Below are positions 5,939 through 8,302 of a stretch of DNA of 8,302 bases, piece after piece. This DNA comes from Patescibacteria group bacterium (GTDB lineage Bacteria; Patescibacteriota; Patescibacteriia; S139-126), in assembly GCA_015485755.1 (NCBI GenBank), contig WFTD01000035.1:1-8302 (forward strand), given 5' to 3'. The notes beneath the pieces are model-generated. The model saw only the letters and a program-made list of their open reading frames with translations, was not told the DNA's origin and did not search any database. The first letter of the stretch is position 1, and each line of letters opens with the position of its first letter. The position numbers and the translations under genes are program-made.

Positions 5939-6790
5939 TCATTTGCTCATCTTTTCTGCTACTTGCACTACATTTTCTAATAATTTAGCCACCGTAATCG
6001 GTCCAACTCCCCCTGGCACAGGTGTAAGCAAAGAAGCCTTACTCTTGACTGACTCAAATTCAACATCGCCGCACACCTTGCCCTTATCATAAAAAATTCC
6101 TGCATCAATCACCACTGCCCCCTCCTTAACCATCTCTCCTGTAATCAAATTTTTCTTGCCTACCCCACTTACAACAATATCTGCTCTTTTGGTATGGCTA
6201 GCCAAATCTTGAGTTGCTCTACCGCAAATAGTAATCGTTACTGGCTGATGCAAAAGCATAGCGGCTAAAGGCTTGCCAATAATATCTCCTCTGCCCACTA
6301 TACAGATTTCTTTGCTAGTCAAATCTATTTCATAATAATCAAGTATATGCAAAATTGCAGCTGGAGTTGGTGGCAAAAGAAAATTTCTTCCTGCAAGCAC
6401 TCTGCCCAAAGATATATCTGTCAAACAATCAACATCCAAAAAGGGATTAATGCTGTTTATCAGATCAGCACTATCTTTTTCTAAAGACTGAGGCAGGGGA
6501 AGTTGGATGATTAACCCTGTCAATCTTTGCTCGGCTTGAATTTTGTTTATCTCTGCTAGCAAATCTGTCGCTGTGATATTTCCTGGATAGGAAAATTTAA
6601 AAAATTTTATCCCCACCAGTTCAGCCGCCTCTGCTTTCTTTTTGACATAAATATGGGATGGCTTATCATCCCCTGCTATTACCACTGCCAAAACCGGCTC
6701 CACACCCTGCTGTTTAAGCCTGGCTACCCGCCCTTTTAAATTAGTCAAAATATCAGCAGCTATTTTTTTTCCTTCAACAATACTGGCCAT
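5939..6790 (-). CDS. folD: Bifunctional methylene-THF dehydrogenase / methenyl-THF cyclohydrolase
   Basis: FolD interconverts 5,10-methylene-THF and 10-formyl-THF with NADP(H), supplying the formyl groups used in purine synthesis. The preferred start is the ATG at 6788-6790 (MASIVEGKK): it matches the normal FolD N-terminus, gives 283 residues and has a TAAGG site 6 bases upstream. Earlier ATGs at 6814 and 6853 would add 8 or 21 hydrophobic residues not seen in the family. Catalytic residues are present: Tyr48 and Lys52 (SHIYVKKK), Gln96 in QLPLP, and Asp121 in DVD. The NADP-binding region reads IVGRGDIIGKP (164-174), and TPVPGGVGPIT (256-266) is intact. Three motif changes stand out: DVDG is DVDC, PCTP is PPTP, and GRS is GRG. 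Catalysis is probably kept, while cofactor preference could differ. purF follows 66 bases downstream, which fits a shared role in purine supply. Confidence 0.95.
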   Translation of the reverse strand: MASIVEGKKIAADILTNLKGRVARLKQQGVEPVLAVVIAGDDKPSHIYVKKKAEAAELVGIKFFKFSYPGNITATDLLAEINKIQAEQRLTGLIIQLPLPQSLEKDSADLINSINPFLDVDCLTDISLGRVLAGRNFLLPPTPAAILHILDYYEIDLTSKEICIVGRGDIIGKPLAAMLLHQPVTITICGRATQDLASHTKRADIVVSGVGKKNLITGEMVKEGAVVIDAGIFYDKGKVCGDVEFESVKSKASLLTPVPGGVGPITVAKLLENVVQVAEKMSK

Positions 6791-6796
6791 AAATAA

Positions 6797-6801
6797 CCTT
6801 A
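6797..6801 (-). promoter_or_regulatory. Ribosome-binding site deciding the folD start
   Basis: Minus-strand TAAGG stands 6 bases before the ATG at 6790. It supports that start over the in-frame ATGs at 6814 and 6853, neither of which matches the FolD family N-terminus. Confidence 0.55.
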
Positions 6802-6814
6802 ACAACAAACTCAT

Positions 6815-6841
6815 CTTATACCCCAAAATAAAACTTGACAA
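6815..6841 (-). promoter_or_regulatory. Weak candidate promoter for folD-purF
   Basis: Minus-strand TTGTCA (6836-6841) and TATAAG (6815-6820) are separated by only 15 bases, shorter than ideal. The leader would be short. Nothing better is visible in the divergent gap 6791-7000. Confidence 0.3.
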
Positions 6842-6911
6842 TAGGCATAACACAGCCTGTCACCACAAAATTACCACATCCGCAACTCCGCTTATCATAA
6901 ACAACACTTGT

Positions 6912-6940
6912 TTGCTGGATAAAACCACATTGCCTATAAT
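6912..6940 (+). promoter_or_regulatory. Strong sigma-70-type promoter for the RibL-TruB fusion gene
   Basis: TTGCTG (6912-6917), a 17-base spacer and a perfect TATAAT (6935-6940). Transcription should start near 6947, giving a leader of about 54 bases. This is the best housekeeping promoter in the window and shows the gene has its own transcript, divergent from folD. Confidence 0.75.
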
Positions 6941-6943
6941 AAA

Positions 6944-6983
6944 AACTGCTAAGACAAACAGCTCAAAATTGCCCCTAGCAGTT
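6944..6983 (+). other. 5'-leader inverted repeat of the fusion gene
   Basis: AACTGCTA (6944-6951) pairs perfectly with TAGCAGTT (6976-6983) over a 24-base loop. The left arm coincides with the expected transcript 5' end and the right arm stops 17 bases before the start codon. It could be a protective or regulatory hairpin. It matches no riboswitch class that I recognise. Confidence 0.45.
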
Positions 6984-7000
6984 ATGCAAGTTATAATTTT

Positions 7001-8152
7001 ATGAAAAACAAATCCCCTGACAAAAAACAAGTGATGATCTTCGGTGCTTTTGATATTATTCATCCCGGCCATCTTTATTTTATAAAGCAGGCTGCCAAAC
7101 TCGGACAAGTCACTGCTGTTGTTGCTCGGGACAAAACCATTGCAAAAGTAAAGGGCAAAAATCCTTATTTTACTGAGCAACAAAGAAAAGAAAACCTGCA
7201 AAATCTCAAAATATTACACCAAGTAATTCTAGGAGATAAGGACAATCCTTATGCGGTAATAAAAAAAGTCAAACCAGACATAATCTTGCTTGGGCCTGAT
7301 CAAAAAATATTCGTTGATAAGTTAGGGTTGAATATAAAAAAGTTAGGCCTCAAAACAAAAATAAAACGGGCAAACGCCTGGCAGCGTGATATTTTTCAAT
7401 CAAAAAAAATAAGGGCAGCACTAGAGGCAAATGAAGCTGGTTTCCTGCTGATCAACAAACCCCAAGGCCTAACCTCTCATGATGTAATAGATAAATTAAG
7501 AGCAATCTGCCAAACCCGGACAATTGGCCACGCTGGAACTTTAGACCCTCTAGCCCAAGGAGTGCTGATCTGCGGAATTAATCAGGCAACCAAACTGCTG
7601 TCTTGGTGGCACCTTTTTTTTAAAAGTTATCGAGCAACTATGCGGCTGGGGCAAATATCAGGCACTTACGATAGTGAAGGTCAGATACAAACAATATCAA
7701 CAAACATAAACCTAACTAAACCCCAACTAAAAGACACCCTGGCTAAATTTAGCGGGCATATCAAACAATTGCCACCGCCTTTTTCAGCCAAAAAAATAAA
7801 AGGAAAAAAAGCTTATCAACTAGCCCGCCGCGGGCAAAAAATCAAGCTTGAACCACAAACAGTAACAATTAAAACAATTGAAATAATTGATTTCTCTTTG
7901 CCTTATATTACTTTAGACATTACTTGCTCTAGCGGCACTTATATCCGCTCCCTTATTCATGATTTGGGGGACGATTTGGGTGTGGGCGCAATTATGACTG
8001 GCCTTACTCGCACAAGCATTGGCCCGATTGGCATCAACCAAACCATCAAACTTGAACAGTTAACAAAAGATAACTGGCAAAATTTTCTTTATCCTGCTGA
8101 CAAACTCGTTGATGAATTGAACAAATTTTATTTGGAAAAATTATATAATTAA
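7001..8152 (+). CDS. truB: RibL-like nucleotidyltransferase fused to tRNA pseudouridine-55 synthase TruB
   Basis: One 383-residue frame with two enzymes. Residues about 10-141 are a cytidylyltransferase-like domain: GAFDIIHPGH (15-24, with the nucleotide-binding HxGH), VVARDKTIAKVKG (40-52), QQRKENLQNLK (60-70), KPDIILLGPDQ (91-101) and a closing QSKKIRAAL (133-141) in place of the usual SSTxIR. The VARDxT / KG / GPDQ set resembles archaeal-type FAD synthetase (RibL) more than TagD, but the substrate is not proven. Residues 147-383 are TruB, which makes the T-loop pseudouridine 55: GFLLINKPQGLTSHDV (147-162), GHAGTLDPLAQGVL (176-189) with catalytic Asp182, YRATMRLG (210-217), SAKKIKGKKAYQLAR (262-276) and CSSGTYIRSLIHDLG (309-323). 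The PUA-like C-terminal domain is absent. No in-frame ATG lies at the junction, so TruB cannot easily be made alone. There is no Shine-Dalgarno sequence before 7001. Confidence 0.93.
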   Translation: MKNKSPDKKQVMIFGAFDIIHPGHLYFIKQAAKLGQVTAVVARDKTIAKVKGKNPYFTEQQRKENLQNLKILHQVILGDKDNPYAVIKKVKPDIILLGPDQKIFVDKLGLNIKKLGLKTKIKRANAWQRDIFQSKKIRAALEANEAGFLLINKPQGLTSHDVIDKLRAICQTRTIGHAGTLDPLAQGVLICGINQATKLLSWWHLFFKSYRATMRLGQISGTYDSEGQIQTISTNINLTKPQLKDTLAKFSGHIKQLPPPFSAKKIKGKKAYQLARRGQKIKLEPQTVTIKTIEIIDFSLPYITLDITCSSGTYIRSLIHDLGDDLGVGAIMTGLTRTSIGPIGINQTIKLEQLTKDNWQNFLYPADKLVDELNKFYLEKLYN

Positions 8153-8175
8153 TTATATAATTTATTATATAATTC
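8140..8175. repeat. Three 12-bp tandem repeats, each with a palindromic ATTATATAAT
   Basis: ATTATATAAT, its own reverse complement, starts at 8140, 8152 and 8164, exactly 12 bases apart, with TTA, TTT or TTC context after each. The first copy encodes the last codons and stop of the fusion gene. The first two copies together form a perfect 20-bp palindrome (8141-8160). It may act as a weak terminator, a binding array or a slippage product. Confidence 0.8.
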
Positions 8176-8187
8176 CTTTGTTGCCTC

Positions 8188-8216
8188 TTGCCTTTTTAAA
8201 AGAGTTATGCTAATTT
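8188..8216 (+). promoter_or_regulatory. Candidate promoter for rpsT
   Basis: TTGCCT (8188-8193), a 17-base spacer and TAATTT (8211-8216) with an extended TGC just before the -10. The -10 match is modest. The leader would be about 33 bases, AT-rich and without a Shine-Dalgarno sequence. Confidence 0.35.
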
Positions 8217-8255
8217 AGATGAGCTTATTAATTATTAATAATTTATAAATTTAGT

Positions 8256-8302
8256 ATGCCCAACACAAAATCAGCCAAAAAAGAGCTGCGAAAAACTGTT
8301 AA
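8256..8302 (+). CDS. rpsT: 30S ribosomal protein S20, N-terminal 15 codons (cut by window edge)
   Basis: The frame opening MPNTKSAKKELRKTV runs to the right edge. A short basic start of the form M-(A/P)-N-x-KSAKK is the hallmark of ribosomal protein S20, a small helical protein that binds 16S rRNA early in 30S assembly. Only 15 codons plus two bases are present, so the call rests on that signature. No Shine-Dalgarno sequence precedes the ATG, and the upstream sequence is almost pure AT. It follows the RibL-TruB gene by 103 bases on the same strand, probably as its own transcription unit. Its neighbour also acts on translation machinery (tRNA modification). Confidence 0.85.
   Translation, partial: MPNTKSAKKELRKTV

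Noticed and set aside
6835..6840. Plus-strand TTGACA as a promoter -35
   Set aside because: No -10 is found at 16-18 bases downstream; the better promoter for the plus-strand gene is at 6912-6940.
6791..6853. Longer folD start adding 21 hydrophobic residues
   Set aside because: FolD is cytoplasmic and family N-termini begin near MAxxxxGKxIA; the ATG at 6790 has a suitable upstream TAAGG.
6860..7201. Minus-strand 113-residue frame opposite the start of the fusion gene
   Set aside because: It overlaps the strong plus-strand promoter and the conserved HPGH region, and its composition is that of an antisense shadow.
8153..8255. Possible tRNA or small RNA between truB and rpsT
   Set aside because: The gap is almost pure AT, with no cloverleaf or T-loop signature; only the 12-bp repeats and a modest promoter are seen.
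1..8302. CRISPR array, insertion sequence or phage attachment site
   Set aside because: No spaced identical repeats of 25-40 bases, no transposase or integrase, and no terminal inverted repeats were seen.
1..8302. Recoded UGA (code 4 or 25) as in some Patescibacteria
   Set aside because: UGA ends the sigma factor and folD at their expected lengths, so the standard bacterial code applies.

Overview
The window is a gene-dense, AT-rich piece of bacterial chromosome. It holds ten genes and very short intergenic gaps. UGA acts as a normal stop: the sigma-factor and folD genes both end in TGA. Low GC, small proteins of unknown function, a calcium-binding thrombospondin-type-3 (TSP3) surface protein and mixed Shine-Dalgarno usage fit a member of the Patescibacteria (Candidate Phyla Radiation). 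That placement is inferred from overall character; no marker gene was compared.

Layout. (1) The plus strand at 2-958 holds the C-terminal half of uvrB, cut by the left edge. (2) The minus strand from 6790 down to 960 carries a run of short transcription units, most ended by a visible hairpin: folD-purF (terminator 4386-4408), an orphan 212-residue protein (weak hairpin 3651-3664), a 66-residue two-helix membrane protein (terminator 3363-3378), an ECF sigma factor overlapping a three-helix membrane protein (terminator 1993-2010), an exported OB-fold-like protein (terminator 1366-1403), and a membrane-anchored TSP3 protein that converges on uvrB with one base between stop codons. (3) The plus strand at 7001-8152 encodes a single protein with an archaeal-RibL-like nucleotidyltransferase fused to the tRNA pseudouridine-55 synthase TruB. 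It is followed by three 12-bp AT-rich palindromic repeats and the first 15 codons of rpsT (ribosomal protein S20).

How the genes work together. FolD makes the 10-formyl-THF precursor that purine synthesis consumes, and PurF commits PRPP to that pathway, so the pair is a metabolic unit. The sigma factor, its overlapping membrane partner and the exported OB-fold protein look like a small envelope-sensing module. The 9-mer TGTATTATT occurs just upstream of the sigma gene, the OB-fold gene and the TSP3 gene and was not seen elsewhere by eye, so all three may share one promoter type. The RibL-TruB fusion is the most striking protein. It recalls the common bacterial truB-ribF gene pairing, with the FAD-synthase role possibly taken by a different enzyme family in the same polypeptide.
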